Positions 34,225-46,473 are shown, numbered from the stretch's first letter. The stretch is DNA of 51,452 bases from Deinococcus radiopugnans ATCC 19172 (GCF_006335125.1 NZ_VDMO01000025.1:1-51452); one strand, 5' to 3'. The notes: a model not told the origin generated them from the sequence alone. A program made the numbers and translations.

Positions 34225-34884
34225 ATGCGGCTACTGCTGGTGGAGGACGATGGGCGCATTGCCCAGCCGACGGCGCGTGCCCTGCGGGACGCTGGGCACC
34301 AGGTGCAGATCGCCGCAAACGGCGTGGATGGTCTGGCACACGCCCGCAGCGGGGAGTTCGATGCCGCCCTGCTGGACGTGTGGCTGCCTGGCCTGGACGG
34401 CTTCGAGGTGGCGCGCACCCTGCGCGCCGAGGGCAGCGAGCTGCCGCTGATCTTCGTGACCGCACGTAGCGCCCTGCCGGACCGCGTGGAGGGACTGGAT
34501 CTGGGTGGCGACGCCTACCTGCCCAAACCCTACGAGCTGCCGGAGCTGCTGGCCCTGTTGCGCGCGGTGGTGCGGCGCGGCGAGCGGGTCCGCAGCGCGC
34601 GGGTGCCGTTTGCGGACGGGGCCGGGCTGCTGGACGCCGGGCGGCGCGAGGTCTGCTGGCACGGCGAGACGGTGGGCTTGACTGCCCGCGAGTACGCCCT
34701 GCTGGAAACGCTGGTGCTGTCCCGTGGGCGCTGGTTTACCCGTCAGGAACTGCTCTCGAAGGTCTGGGGACCGGACTTCAGCGGCGAGGCACGGGTGGTG
34801 GACGTGTACGTCAGCTACCTGCGCCGCAAACTCTCGCCAGAAGCGCTGCTCAGTTCCCGTGGCCTGGGATACCAGCTTCCGTGA
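34225..34884 (+). CDS. OmpR-family response regulator
   Basis: The 219-residue regulator (QseB/PmrA-like size) has LLVEDDG, the phospho-acceptor Asp51 ([12 protein letters not shown]), the Thr in FVTARS and the Lys in YLPKPY. The winged helix shows [20 protein letters not shown] and [14 protein letters not shown]. The start at 34225 is chosen because the receiver begins there; ATG 34198 is an alternative. It is divergent from the Dps2-like gene, with 217 bases between the two starts, so it may regulate it. The sensor kinase follows on the same strand after 34 bases. Confidence 0.9.
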   Translation: MRLLLVEDDGRIAQPTARALRDAGHQVQIAANGVDGLAHARSGEFDAALLDVWLPGLDGFEVARTLRAEGSELPLIFVTARSALPDRVEGLDLGGDAYLPKPYELPELLALLRAVVRRGERVRSARVPFADGAGLLDAGRREVCWHGETVGLTAREYALLETLVLSRGRWFTRQELLSKVWGPDFSGEARVVDVYVSYLRRKLSPEALLSSRGLGYQLP

Positions 34885-34918
34885 ACCATCCAGGGCCAGG
34901 GCTGGTCCGCAGAAAAAG

Positions 34919-36241
34919 ATGAAACCAGCCGTGACCATTCGCGCCCGCCTGGCGCTGGGCGTGGCCGCCATTACGGTTCTCGTGGTGCTGGCGGTGGCCG
35001 CCGTGCAGTTCCTGGTACTGCGTTCCTTTCTGGTAGGGGCCGAGTATGAGCGGTTGGAACTGCTGCTGCCACGCCTGGAACAGACGCTCACAACCATTCC
35101 GGCCTCGTCGACAGGGCCGTATGTGCTGAACACCCTGCCACGCACGGTGGACGTGCGCGTGATCCGGGAAGGCCGGGTGGTGGCCGTCACCCCTGAATTT
35201 CCGGCCATTTCACTGACGCTGCCGATTGGCAGGGCCAGACGCGCGGGCCACGATGTGCTGATCTCCACCTTTAACCTGAACGGCACGCTGGCCACCGCGC
35301 AGCTGGCCAGCGACGTGCTGGGGGTGGTCAACCCACTGCGCGCCTATCTCCGGAGCCTGGCTGTGGCTGTGCCCGTTTCAGCCGCCCTGGCAGCCCTACT
35401 CTGCTTTCTGCTGGCTGGACGCCTCTTGCGGCCACTGGAACGCTTGACGGCGGCAGCGGCGGCCATTGGACGCGGCGGTAACCTGCGCGCCGCGCTGCCC
35501 GGCGCGGACCGGGGTGACGAGGTGGGCCGCCTGGCCGGCGTGCTGCAAACCTCGTTCGGGCAGGTGGCCGAGGTCCGTGAACGCGAGGAAACGTTTACCT
35601 ACGCGGCCGCCCATGACCTGCGCTCGCCACTGACGGCCATGAAGACCCGACTGCAAGGCGCGCTGAGCGGCCCACGTTCAGAGGCCGAACTGCGTGAGGA
35701 ATTGCGCGAGGTGCTCTCGGACTTGGAACGGATGCGCCGCCTGAGTGAACAACTGTTGCTGCTGGCACGCGGCGAGCGAGACATCCAGCGGCGTCCGCTG
35801 GAACTCTCCCGCTTGGCCGGGGAGGCGGTGGACCGCGCGCGTGAGCTGGCCCCGGACCTGCCGCTGGAGTTCGGCACGGTGGGCCTCACCTGGATTCTGG
35901 GGGACGAGGCGCTGCTCTCTCCCCTGCTGGACAACCTGATCGGCAACAGCCTGCGTTACGGTGGCGGCGCGGCCATGCGGATGACCGTGACTGGCACGCC
36001 GTCCGGGGTGGCCCTGAGCATGGTGGACAGCGGACCAGGCGTTCCTCCGGCGGCCCTGCCGCACCTGACCACCGCCTTTTACCAGGTGGGCGCCGCACGC
36101 AGCGGTCAGGGCAATGGGCTGGGTCTGGCCATTGCCCAGCGCGTTGCACAACTCCACGGGGCCAGGCTAGACCTGGTGCCGGTTGCCCCCAGCGGCCTGC
36201 GCGTCACGGTGACCTTTCCGCAAACTGCCCAGCGGGATTGA
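34919..36241 (+). CDS. Membrane sensor histidine kinase
   Basis: The 440 residues have membrane segments at about 11-37 and 146-169, flanking an extracytoplasmic sensor of about 110 residues. A HAMP domain (RPLERLTAAAAAIGRGGNLR) leads to the H-box FTYAAAHDLRSPLTA with His232. The ATPase domain contains NLIGNSLRYGGGAAM, MVDSGPGVPP and GQGNGLGLAIAQRV. It partners the regulator just upstream. The position between a Dps2-like gene and a catalase-Dps cluster suggests an oxidative or metal signal, which is an inference from neighbours only. Confidence 0.9.
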   Translation: MKPAVTIRARLALGVAAITVLVVLAVAAVQFLVLRSFLVGAEYERLELLLPRLEQTLTTIPASSTGPYVLNTLPRTVDVRVIREGRVVAVTPEFPAISLTLPIGRARRAGHDVLISTFNLNGTLATAQLASDVLGVVNPLRAYLRSLAVAVPVSAALAALLCFLLAGRLLRPLERLTAAAAAIGRGGNLRAALPGADRGDEVGRLAGVLQTSFGQVAEVREREETFTYAAAHDLRSPLTAMKTRLQGALSGPRSEAELREELREVLSDLERMRRLSEQLLLLARGERDIQRRPLELSRLAGEAVDRARELAPDLPLEFGTVGLTWILGDEALLSPLLDNLIGNSLRYGGGAAMRMTVTGTPSGVALSMVDSGPGVPPAALPHLTTAFYQVGAARSGQGNGLGLAIAQRVAQLHGARLDLVPVAPSGLRVTVTFPQTAQRD

Positions 36242-36292
36242 CGGGTGTTTGAAAGTGGTGAGGACGTTTTGCGGACTTGCTTGCTGATCAAT

Positions 36293-36324
36293 GCACCCCC
36301 CTCTCCACGGTGAAGAGGGGGTGC
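36293..36324. terminator. Hairpin after the sensor kinase gene
   Basis: GCACCCCCCTCT (36293-36304) pairs with AGAGGGGGTGC (36314-36324), with one bulged C. It lies 52 bases after the kinase stop and just before the repeat at 36345. No T-run follows. Confidence 0.5.
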
Positions 36325-36344
36325 CCAATGGTGGTCCAATATGC

Positions 36345-36523
36345 TCATACGGACTCCGATTGAAAGGTGTTGGAAACACCTAGAAATCCGAGGGGGAGGA
36401 GCAGCGTCCTCATGGGCGTCTGTCCGCGACGATAGCGAGAAAGAGAAAAACATCCCTCCGGACGTGGAGTGTAGGAACCGGCGCTCTCCCGGTTCCTACA
36501 CGAAACAAACGGAATCCGTATCA
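36345..36523 (+). repeat. Dispersed hairpin element, copy 3 (long form)
   Basis: A 179-bp copy with the same ends as copy 1 and an almost identical right half, including the 13-bp GTGTAGGAACCGG stem. It is longer because of a 39-base insert after AAATCCGAG in the middle. The final TCA (36521-36523) is the TGA stop codon of the catalase gene on the minus strand, exactly as for copy 1 and the hydrolase. It lies between convergent genes. Confidence 0.85.
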
Positions 36524-38167
36524 GTCGTCGGCCCCCACGGTCTGCTGGGCCTGTCCCGACAGCGGACCGCCCGCCGCGTGGGTGTGGTCCTCTTTCAAGA
36601 TCGTCTCGATCTGCGGCCTGGCCTTCATTTCCGGCTTCTCCAGACTGGCGCGCACACCCGCGCCCAATCGGGCGTCCACCTTGTCCAGTTGGGCCAGATA
36701 CCGCCCCTGGATAAAGTCAGGGGCCGCGCCCAGATGGCGGGCGAAATTGTCGTGCATGCGGGCCTGTTCCTCTGAGCGCATCAGGCGGTACAGCGCGCCC
36801 GGCTGGGCGAAGTAGTCCTCGTCGGTGTCGGGCCAGCCGTAGCGGTCTGCGCGGCTGCCCACCGTGATCGGGGGTTCTGCGGCTTCCCCGCCGTCCTGCA
36901 CCGGACCACCGAATGAGTTGGGTTCATAGACGGGCATGCCGCCGAAGTTGCCGTCAAAACGCAACTGGCCGTCCCGGTGGTAGGTCTGCACTGGCGAGAC
37001 GGCCTGATTCAGATTCACAGGCAGCGCGGCGTAGTTGGCCCCGATCCGGTAGCGGTGCGCGTCGGCGTAGCTCATCAGGCGGGCCTGCAGCATCTTGTCG
37101 GGGCTGAAGCCAAACCCTCGCGGCGCGTTGCTGGGCTCAAAGGCGGCCTGCTCGATCTGCGCGAAGTAGTTGTCCGGGTTCTCGTTCAACTCGAATTCGC
37201 CCACGTCCATCAATGGGTAATCGGCGTGCGGCCAGGTCTTGGTGAGATCAAAAGGATCGAGGTGATAGGTCTCGGCATCGGCCTCCGGCATCACCTGGAG
37301 GCTGACCTTCCACTTCGGGTACTCGCCGCGCTCGATGGCCTCAAACAGGTCTTGCAGGTAAAAGTCCGGGTTCTGCCCGGCAATCTCCATCGCCTCGGGT
37401 TCCATCAGGTTCTGGATGCCCTGCTGGGTGTGAAAGTGCCACTTGACGTACACGCGCTCGCCCTGAGCGTTCCACAGACTGTAGGTGTGGCTGGAGTAGC
37501 CGTTCATGTGGCGGTGGCTGCGCGGAATGCCCCGGTCCCCGAACATGTAGACCACCTGATGCATGGACTCGGGGCGCAGGCTCCAGAAGTCGAACATCAT
37601 CGTTTCGCTGCGGCGGTGCGTGACCGGGTGGCGTTTCTGGCTGTGAATGAAGTCCTGGAATTTCAGGCCGTCACGCACAAAGAAGACCGGCGTGTTGTTG
37701 CCCACCATGTCCCAGTTGCCATCCTCGGTATAGAACTTCAATGAGAAGCCACGCGGATCGCGCACGGTGTCGGCAAAGCCGCGCTCCCCAGCCACCTGCG
37801 AGAAGCGGGCCAGCATCCGGCATTCGGTGCCTTCCTTTTGAAACAGCTTCGCCACCGTCAATTCAGGAATGGCGCGGGTCACGCGAAAAGTGCCGAACGC
37901 GCCTGTCCCCTTGGCGTGAACGACGCGCTCGGGGACGCGTTCACGGTTAAACAGCGCCATGCGCTCCAGCAGGTGATGGTCCTGAAGCAGCACTGGACCG
38001 TCCTTGCCGGCCGTCAGGGAATTCTGGTTGTCGGCCACCGGATTGCCCGCCGCGTTGGTCAGCCGGGTCTGGCCCTGCTTGGGGGCCTGCATGTCGGTGG
38101 GTTCGCTGGGTTTATAAACCTCGCTCTGTGTGGCCTTATTGTTGGTGGCCTTGCTGTCCTCACTCAT
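36521..38167 (-). CDS. katA: Monofunctional heme catalase
   Basis: The 548-residue catalase decomposes hydrogen peroxide in the cytoplasm. It shows the distal His84 in ERVVHAKGTGAFG and the distal Asn in DMVGNNTPVFFVRD. The heme-binding region DPRGFSLKFYTEDGNWD and the proximal heme Tyr in RLMSYADAHRYRIG are also present. Its length fits clade-3-type catalases such as D. radiodurans KatA. The start at 38167 has a GAGGAG ribosome site; an upstream in-frame codon at 38305 would add non-family sequence. It is 70 bases downstream of the Dps gene and very probably in the same operon. Its stop codon is shared with the repeat edge. Confidence 0.95.
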   Translation of the reverse strand: MSEDSKATNNKATQSEVYKPSEPTDMQAPKQGQTRLTNAAGNPVADNQNSLTAGKDGPVLLQDHHLLERMALFNRERVPERVVHAKGTGAFGTFRVTRAIPELTVAKLFQKEGTECRMLARFSQVAGERGFADTVRDPRGFSLKFYTEDGNWDMVGNNTPVFFVRDGLKFQDFIHSQKRHPVTHRRSETMMFDFWSLRPESMHQVVYMFGDRGIPRSHRHMNGYSSHTYSLWNAQGERVYVKWHFHTQQGIQNLMEPEAMEIAGQNPDFYLQDLFEAIERGEYPKWKVSLQVMPEADAETYHLDPFDLTKTWPHADYPLMDVGEFELNENPDNYFAQIEQAAFEPSNAPRGFGFSPDKMLQARLMSYADAHRYRIGANYAALPVNLNQAVSPVQTYHRDGQLRFDGNFGGMPVYEPNSFGGPVQDGGEAAEPPITVGSRADRYGWPDTDEDYFAQPGALYRLMRSEEQARMHDNFARHLGAAPDFIQGRYLAQLDKVDARLGAGVRASLEKPEMKARPQIETILKEDHTHAAGGPLSGQAQQTVGADD

Positions 38168-38237
38168 GGGAAGACTCCTCGTGGTGCTGCCGGGGCAGCC
38201 GACACCTGGGGAAATGCGGAAGAGGCGGGCGTCAGAA

Positions 38238-38777
38238 TTATCTGGTGTGCTCTCCGCCCTGCGCGGCTTCGAACAGGAACCAGATGCGCCGCTCGGTCTC
38301 GTCAATCAACACTTCCAGCAGGCTGGAGGTGGCGTAATCGCGGGCGTCGTCACAGGTTTCGTGGGCGGCGCGCATGCTGGCGGCAATGCCCTGGTTGTCG
38401 GCCATCAACTCACGCAGCATGTCCAGCGGGGCCACGAAGTCGGCGTTGTTGTCCTGCACGGTCTGAAGGCCCGAGATGTGCGAGACCGAGCGCAACGTGG
38501 TGCCGCCCAGTTTGCGGACGCGTTCGGCCAGTGGATCGGTGGAGGCCAGCAGTTGCCCGGCCTGCTCGTCAAACAGCAGGTGATAGTCGCGGAAATGGCT
38601 GCCAGAGAGATGCCAGTGAAAGTTCTTGGTCTTGAGGTACACGGCATAGGCGTCGGCGATGATCGGGTTGATGGCCTCAACGATTTTCTGCACGCCGTCA
38701 GCCTTGAGGTCTGTGGGCGTCTTCAGGGCGTCGGGGGCGGGATAGGCGGCGGTCTTGCTGGAGTCGTTCTGGGTCAT
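38238..38777 (-). CDS. dps: Dps-family DNA-binding ferritin
   Basis: The 179-residue Dps protein forms cytoplasmic 12-mers that oxidise Fe(II) with hydrogen peroxide and shield DNA. Ferroxidase ligands are visible in KTKNFHWHLSG (His) and DYHLLFDEQAGQLL (Asp, Glu). The N-terminal tail of about 25 residues (TQNDSSKTAAYPAPDALKTP) has Lys residues but lacks the extended metal-binding tail described for D. radiodurans Dps1. AAGGAGA precedes the start. The gene is followed by catalase, so one transcript would couple iron storage with peroxide removal. Confidence 0.92.
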   Translation of the reverse strand: MTQNDSSKTAAYPAPDALKTPTDLKADGVQKIVEAINPIIADAYAVYLKTKNFHWHLSGSHFRDYHLLFDEQAGQLLASTDPLAERVRKLGGTTLRSVSHISGLQTVQDNNADFVAPLDMLRELMADNQGIAASMRAAHETCDDARDYATSSLLEVLIDETERRIWFLFEAAQGGEHTR

Positions 38778-38935
38778 GGAAATCTCCTTAGAGTGGGGCG
38801 AGGGCTACGGTCGGTCAGAGACGGCGTGGGCGACTGGCCTCAACTCTGATGGGCGCCCTGGACCACGGAATGAGAGATGGAGAAGTGCAGAGGCCTCCAT
38901 TGAGCATGGGTGAAGCCAATCGTTGGCTGCCTGGG

Positions 38936-39334
38936 TCAGTGAACGGCGGAATTGATCCCCTGGATGGCGGGCGCTGGGCGGCGCAACTGGATGACGCTCA
39001 GCACCACGAAAGCCACTTCCAGGATCAGGGCGATGATTCCGGAGGGTTCGGCCCAGTTGCCGATGTCATCCTTCGCGTTGGGCAGGCCGGTGGTGCGGGT
39101 CAGGACGTAGAAGACGATGGCCCCCGCAGAGATCAGCAGACCCAGGCCATAGCCGTTTTTCCAGTGCGAACTCAGCAGCCAGGCTCCCGCCGCTGCGCAA
39201 CCGGCCACCAACAAAATGTACAGCCAGCCCAGATACGCCGTTTCATCCAGCTTGTCGGGGATATCCCTGAAGTGAATGAAGCCGATGCCGGCCAGCAGGA
39301 GCACGCCGGTCCAATGGTCCTGAAGATATTTCAT
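38936..39334 (-). CDS. Small four-helix membrane protein
   Basis: The 132-residue protein starts MKYLQDHWTGVLLLAGIGFI and has four hydrophobic segments. The others are GWLYILLVAGCAAAGAWLL, GLLISAGAIVFYVLT and GIIALILEVAFVVLSVIQL, with a charged loop LPNAKDDIGNWAEPSG before the last helix. AAGGAGG precedes the ATG. It is 158 bases upstream of the dps gene on the same strand and may lead that operon. I recognise no named family. Confidence 0.65.
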   Translation of the reverse strand: MKYLQDHWTGVLLLAGIGFIHFRDIPDKLDETAYLGWLYILLVAGCAAAGAWLLSSHWKNGYGLGLLISAGAIVFYVLTRTTGLPNAKDDIGNWAEPSGIIALILEVAFVVLSVIQLRRPAPAIQGINSAVH

Positions 39335-39629
39335 ACCCCTCCTTGTAGGGCGGCAAACCATCGGGCTCCAACAAGTTGGGCCTCACTCGCCGCGCCACAC
39401 GCATCCACCAAAACCGCTGGGACACGATGTATTCCAGGCCCAGGGTGTTACGCGGGGGTTAGATTCCAGCCTCGCTTAAGATCGGCTCTACAGATCATGA
39501 GGTTGAGTGACGCAGACCAGGAGTGTGCCAGACGAGGGGGCAGTTTGGGCATGCCCTCCGATGACAACCCTATGATCCTGACGGGCTGTTTTTCTGAGCA
39601 TGGCCACCAGACAAATGGGCCGCAGGGCC

Positions 39630-39932
39630 ACTGTTCCCCTGATGCGGCAAGATGGACCACACCAGGGGAATGACCGCGCCACCGAGGAGCGCCCCCAGCA
39701 TCAGGATGTGGGGGGCGTCTGGTCGTCGTGCCAGGTGCGGGCACGCGTCCTGATGGGGAGGACTCGCCCCATACGGGTGCTCTCTCACGACGACAGTCTG
39801 TTCTGCCCATGAAGATGTGGTCCAGGATCAGGGTCAGTCGGCCGTCGGGACGAAGAGGCAGCAGGACGTCATTGACGTCCCGCGGCGTGAGAGGCGCGAC
39901 GTGGAACACCCGCGCCACGGTGCGGATCTTCG
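39630..39932 (-). mobile_element. IS4-family transposase remnant A
   Basis: Minus-strand sequence reads [16 protein letters not shown], then [18 protein letters not shown] (the IS4-type LILDRTNW region with its first catalytic Asp). After a frame change it reads [18 protein letters not shown] and SILPHQGNS. Spacing and order agree with the middle of IS4-family transposases, but both ends are missing and the frame is broken. The 110 bases at 39823-39932 recur at 43671-43780. Confidence 0.65.
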
Positions 39933-40193
39933 ATTCAAGCGTGGCGTCCCGGGACAGCTGGAGCGCGATCTTGCGGCGCCGCGTGGATTCGGCCTGAAGC
40001 CACGCCAGGCGCATTGCAGCCAGACGACAAAAGGACACTAGTGCGCCGGCAGACAGTGGGGCGGCCTCTGAGTCTGTGACCCAGAGACCGCCCTTTGCCA
40101 TGCCGCACTGCGTTCGGGACGCCCTTGCCCGCGAAGCGTCAGATGCTCAGGACGTCACCGTACCCCATGGCCGCCTTCTGGACAACGCGGAAC

Positions 40194-43256
<3,063 letters not shown>

Positions 43257-43263
43257 ACTAAAA

Positions 43264-43272
43264 CCCCCCCCC
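43264..43272. repeat. Nine-base G/C homopolymer before a start codon
   Basis: Nine C residues on the plus strand are nine G residues on the coding strand, 8-16 bases before the lipoprotein ATG and within its purine-rich ribosome site (GGGGAGG). Slippage here would change ribosome-site spacing. Confidence 0.5.
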
Positions 43273-43670
43273 TCCCCATCCATGAGCATTCTGTGTCGGC
43301 GACATGAGCCAGCACCGACGCCAATGAAAATCGGTGGCGTCTCTCATGAATTGAAAGATCCAGATAGTTCCTCGAATCGAGTGAACGAACGGCCGCCGGA
43401 GCCCACATTCTGCTCAGAGAATGCCCATAGGTCGGGGTTAACCAGGGGAAAACTTCACGGTCACCTCCCTGTCATGTTTCTTAGATTGCAAGGACACTGT
43501 AAGATTCTTAACAGATTAAATGGTGAGAGGGTCAGTTATAAAATTTACTCTTATCGCATAAATCTTTCATCTTCCATGTTGTGGCTTGGCTTTCCTGAGC
43601 AACCGACACTCGGGTAATTGACGTGCCGATGGGCAGGAAGGGCATTACGGGCAGCCCAAGGCAATCCCAC
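43273..43670. other. AT-richer upstream region of the lipoprotein gene
   Basis: About 400 bases with no gene. The stretch 43484-43575 is markedly AT-richer than the window average and is the best candidate for a promoter region, but no specific box pair could be fixed. An unexplained GGGAGGTGACC motif lies on the minus strand near 43460. Confidence 0.4.
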
Positions 43671-43780
43671 CAGGATCAGGGTCAGTTTGCCGTCGGGGAG
43701 AAGTGGGAGCAGGACGTCATTGACGTCCTGCGGCGTGAGAGGCGCGACGTGGAAGATCCGCGCCATGGTGCGGATCTTCG
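43671..43780 (-). mobile_element. IS4-family transposase remnant B
   Basis: A 110-bp near-copy of 39823-39932 in the same orientation, encoding [20 protein letters not shown] with [10 protein letters not shown]. The sequence then departs ([12 protein letters not shown]), so the first catalytic Asp is lost. It lies 415 bases upstream of the lipoprotein gene, so that gene is bracketed by direct repeats 3.8 kb apart. Confidence 0.6.
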
Positions 43781-44173
43781 CTCAGTCCCCGACAGTTTTC
43801 GAGGGACTTGAAATATGTCGTCCAGCACGCGAGAACAGAGCGCATCTTCCGCTGCCCTGAAATCGTTGATGGTGTGCTTCGGCTCTCACCTCCCGGCCTA
43901 CCGCAAAAATCGGGCGGAGCTGCTCGCTCTGCTCGTCCTGACGTTGATCTGGATGAGGTTCTCCCCTCGGTCGGTCCAGTCCAATTGCACTTGAACCGTA
44001 GCTCTGAGGCGCCCCCAGGGACAACTGCAGTTATCGCCGGGGTCTGACTTCTGGTCATTGGCCTGACCACGAAGGCGTCGCGCTAACCTGATCGACGGGT
44101 CTTCTACGCCTCCCACCATCAGCGGATCTGCCCCCACCTGACAAAGGGCTGTTGATGAGGGACTTGTCCAGGG
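43781..44173. other. Intergenic, nothing recognised
   Basis: About 390 bases between the IS remnant and the MliC remnant. No frame here has family features, and it may be further decayed insertion-sequence DNA. Confidence 0.3.
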
Positions 44174-44540
44174 TTGACCTGCGTCGCCCTGGTGACGGCC
44201 AGCGCGGGTGGAGCCGGTGTCCCCCCGTGGCTCCTGAGCGAAGCTACTCTCACACCTGCAATATAGGCAAAAAAATTAGCGTGGTGGATGTCGCTTACGG
44301 CATGGCCCCATGTTCGCCGTCTTGAAGTGGACCGGCGTGAACTCCGGCTTGGCTGAGACGATCAGTGCCAGCGGTGCGCGGTACGCGGGCCTGAGCGGCC
44401 CAGCGGACGCGCGCGGCGGTCTGGAATGGTGGGAACGTCAGGGCGAGGCGACCCTCAGCACCTTCGTGAACGGCGACACGACAAAGACGCAGGCGCTGCT
44501 CACGGGCGGCAAAACAAACTGGGCGTGCTGGTCGTTCTAG
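44174..44540 (+). pseudogene. MliC-like lysozyme inhibitor, frameshifted
   Basis: Three successive frames build one MliC-type protein. A signal-like LTCVALVTASAGGAG (about 44174-44218) is followed by [19 protein letters not shown] (44245-44301), the family's Y-x-C-x-x-G-K start. Then comes FAVLKWTGV with [12 protein letters not shown] and [15 protein letters not shown] (44313-44465), the SGARY and EWW(T)KG(D)EA core, with a stop at 44540. Frame changes fall between 44230 and 44245 and near 44308. MliC proteins are surface lipoproteins that block c-type lysozyme. Third-base GC is high, so decay is probably recent. A sequencing error cannot be ruled out. Confidence 0.6.
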
Positions 44541-45784
44541 GTCAGCTCTTCTGTCACCGCCGGAAAGCGGAGCGTGAACTCCGCCCCGCCCGCCGGGTGA
44601 TTGCGCGCCGTGATGGTGCCGCCCTGCGCCTCGGTCAGCGCACGGGTAATCGCCAGGCCCAGGCCGCTGCTGGCCCGTCCGCCGGGGTCGCGGCTGCGGC
44701 TGGCGTCGGCGCGGTAAAAACGCTCGAAAGCGCGCGACAGGTCGTCAGGCTGAAACCCAGGCCCGTGATCGCGGATGGTCAGAACCGCCCCCGTTCCGTC
44801 CCAGTGCGCTGACAGGTTCACCGGGGCGGGGGCGGCGTAGCGCAGGGCGTTGTCCAAGATGTTCTGGAGGGTTTGCCTCAGCCGGTCCGGGTCAGCAGTG
44901 AAGGGCACGGGGGCGGAGGCGTTGACCGTCAAGGTGACCCCCGCCTCTGCGGCTCGCAGGGCATAGGCGTCAGCCAGGGCCTGCAGGACTTCACTCCCAT
45001 CCACAGGCGTGGGGGTCAGCGTGATCGCGCCGCTCTCGGCCAGCGACAACAGCCGGAGGTCCGTGACCAGGCGGGCCAGCAGCAGCACCTCGCCGTGCAG
45101 TCGGGCCAGCGCCGCCGCGTCGGTGGGCTGCACGCCGTCCTGCATGGCCTCGATCTCGGAGCGCAGCACCGCCAGCGGCGTGCGCAGGTCGTGGGCGATG
45201 TCGGCCATCAGTCCCCGCCGCCACGCTTCCTGATGGGCCAGGGCCGTGGTGAGGTCGTTGAATGCGCCGGTCAGGTCACGCACCTCGTCATGGCGGCGGG
45301 GCAGCGGCAACTGCACGTCGCGCGCCCCGGCCTGCAGGCGGCCCGCACCGTCCACCAGCCGGGACAGCGGGCGCGTGAGCTGCCGCGTGACCAGTCCGGC
45401 CACGATCACGGCCACCAGCGCGCTGAACACCGCCGAACGCACCGCGCTGCCGATGATCCGACGCCGGGCGTCGCGCGCCACGAGTTCGTGTGCCGTGAGT
45501 GGTGCCGAGGGATTGGCGTGCCGCCCCCCGTCCCACAGGGAACCGAGGCCCAGTTCCGGATTGAGCCGGTCGATCACCCGGAACGCCGAATTGACCGTGC
45601 CCGAGGTGGTGACCGCCACCGCCAGCACCGCCACCAGCGCGAACATGCGGGTCAGGCGGCCGCGCAGGCCGCCGCGACGCTCGCGCTTTTTGCCCCGCCC
45701 GCGCCCACCTGACCCGCGCCGTGTCGGGCGGCCCTCCAAACGTTTTCCGACGTCAGGCCGGACGGGACCCGGTCCCACCCTCAT
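44537..45784 (-). CDS. Membrane sensor histidine kinase (BaeS-like)
   Basis: The 415 residues start with a 45-residue Arg/Gly-rich cytoplasmic segment. Membrane helices lie at about 47-65 and 112-133, with a short sensor loop of about 45 residues between them. HAMP ([20 protein letters not shown]) leads to the H-box [14 protein letters not shown] with His198. The ATPase domain shows [25 protein letters not shown] and [12 protein letters not shown]. The short loop fits an envelope- or membrane-sensing kinase. The start overlaps the regulator stop (ATGA). It is the last gene of the minus-strand cluster and converges on the MliC remnant. Confidence 0.9.
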   Translation of the reverse strand: MRVGPGPVRPDVGKRLEGRPTRRGSGGRGRGKKRERRGGLRGRLTRMFALVAVLAVAVTTSGTVNSAFRVIDRLNPELGLGSLWDGGRHANPSAPLTAHELVARDARRRIIGSAVRSAVFSALVAVIVAGLVTRQLTRPLSRLVDGAGRLQAGARDVQLPLPRRHDEVRDLTGAFNDLTTALAHQEAWRRGLMADIAHDLRTPLAVLRSEIEAMQDGVQPTDAAALARLHGEVLLLARLVTDLRLLSLAESGAITLTPTPVDGSEVLQALADAYALRAAEAGVTLTVNASAPVPFTADPDRLRQTLQNILDNALRYAAPAPVNLSAHWDGTGAVLTIRDHGPGFQPDDLSRAFERFYRADASRSRDPGGRASSGLGLAITRALTEAQGGTITARNHPAGGAEFTLRFPAVTEELT

Positions 45785-46473
45785 CCTTCCAGGCGCAGGC
45801 GGTAGCCCGCGCCGCGCACCGTGTCCAGCAGCTCGGCGTGTTCGCCGAGCTTGCGGCGCAGGTTCTTGACGTGGGCGTCCACCGCGCGCTCGTCGGTGCC
45901 GCGTTCCAGCGCGCCCAGCGCGGACAGCAGTTCGGCCCGCGTCCTCACCACGCCCGGCGTGCGGGCCAGGGCCGAGAGCAGGCGGACCTCGGCCACCGTC
46001 ACGTCCAGCGCCTCACCGTTCACGCGGACCTCGAAGGCGGCGGTGTCCACGCTCAGCGGCCCGGCGTGGTGCAGCGTCGGCAGGCCGAACCCGCCGCCTG
46101 CACCGGCCGCGCCTCCAGCGCGGCGCAGCACGGCCTTGACGCGGGCCACCACCTCGCGTGGGCTGTACGGCTTGACCACGTAGTCGTCCGCGCCGATGCC
46201 CAGGCCCACCAGCCGGTCCACTTCCTCGTCGCGGGCCGTCATCATAATGATCGGCAGCGCGGACTCGGCACGGACGCGGCGGGCCACCTCCAGGCCGTCC
46301 AGGCCGGGCAGCATCAGGTCCAGCAGCATCAGGGCGGGGCGGGCCGCGCGCCACAGCTCCAGCGCGCGCGGGCCGGTCATGGCGCGCTCGGTGACGTAGC
46401 CCTCGCGGCGCAGGTACTCCTCCAGGATGTCGCCCAGCCGGGCCTCGTCTTCCACGATCAGAATGGTGGTCAT
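45781..46473 (-). CDS. OmpR-family response regulator (BaeR-like)
   Basis: The 230-residue regulator has the receiver start ILIVEDEARLGDILEEYLRR, the phospho-acceptor Asp52 (LMLLDLMLPGLDG), the Thr in IIMMTARDEEVDR and the Lys in YVVKPYSPREVVARV. The winged helix ends LLDTVRGAGYRL. A gap of 72 bases separates it from the DoxX-like gene upstream in the same direction. AAGGAGG precedes the start. The pair probably controls the transport genes transcribed with it. Confidence 0.92.
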   Translation of the reverse strand: MTTILIVEDEARLGDILEEYLRREGYVTERAMTGPRALELWRAARPALMLLDLMLPGLDGLEVARRVRAESALPIIMMTARDEEVDRLVGLGIGADDYVVKPYSPREVVARVKAVLRRAGGAAGAGGGFGLPTLHHAGPLSVDTAAFEVRVNGEALDVTVAEVRLLSALARTPGVVRTRAELLSALGALERGTDERAVDAHVKNLRRKLGEHAELLDTVRGAGYRLRLEG

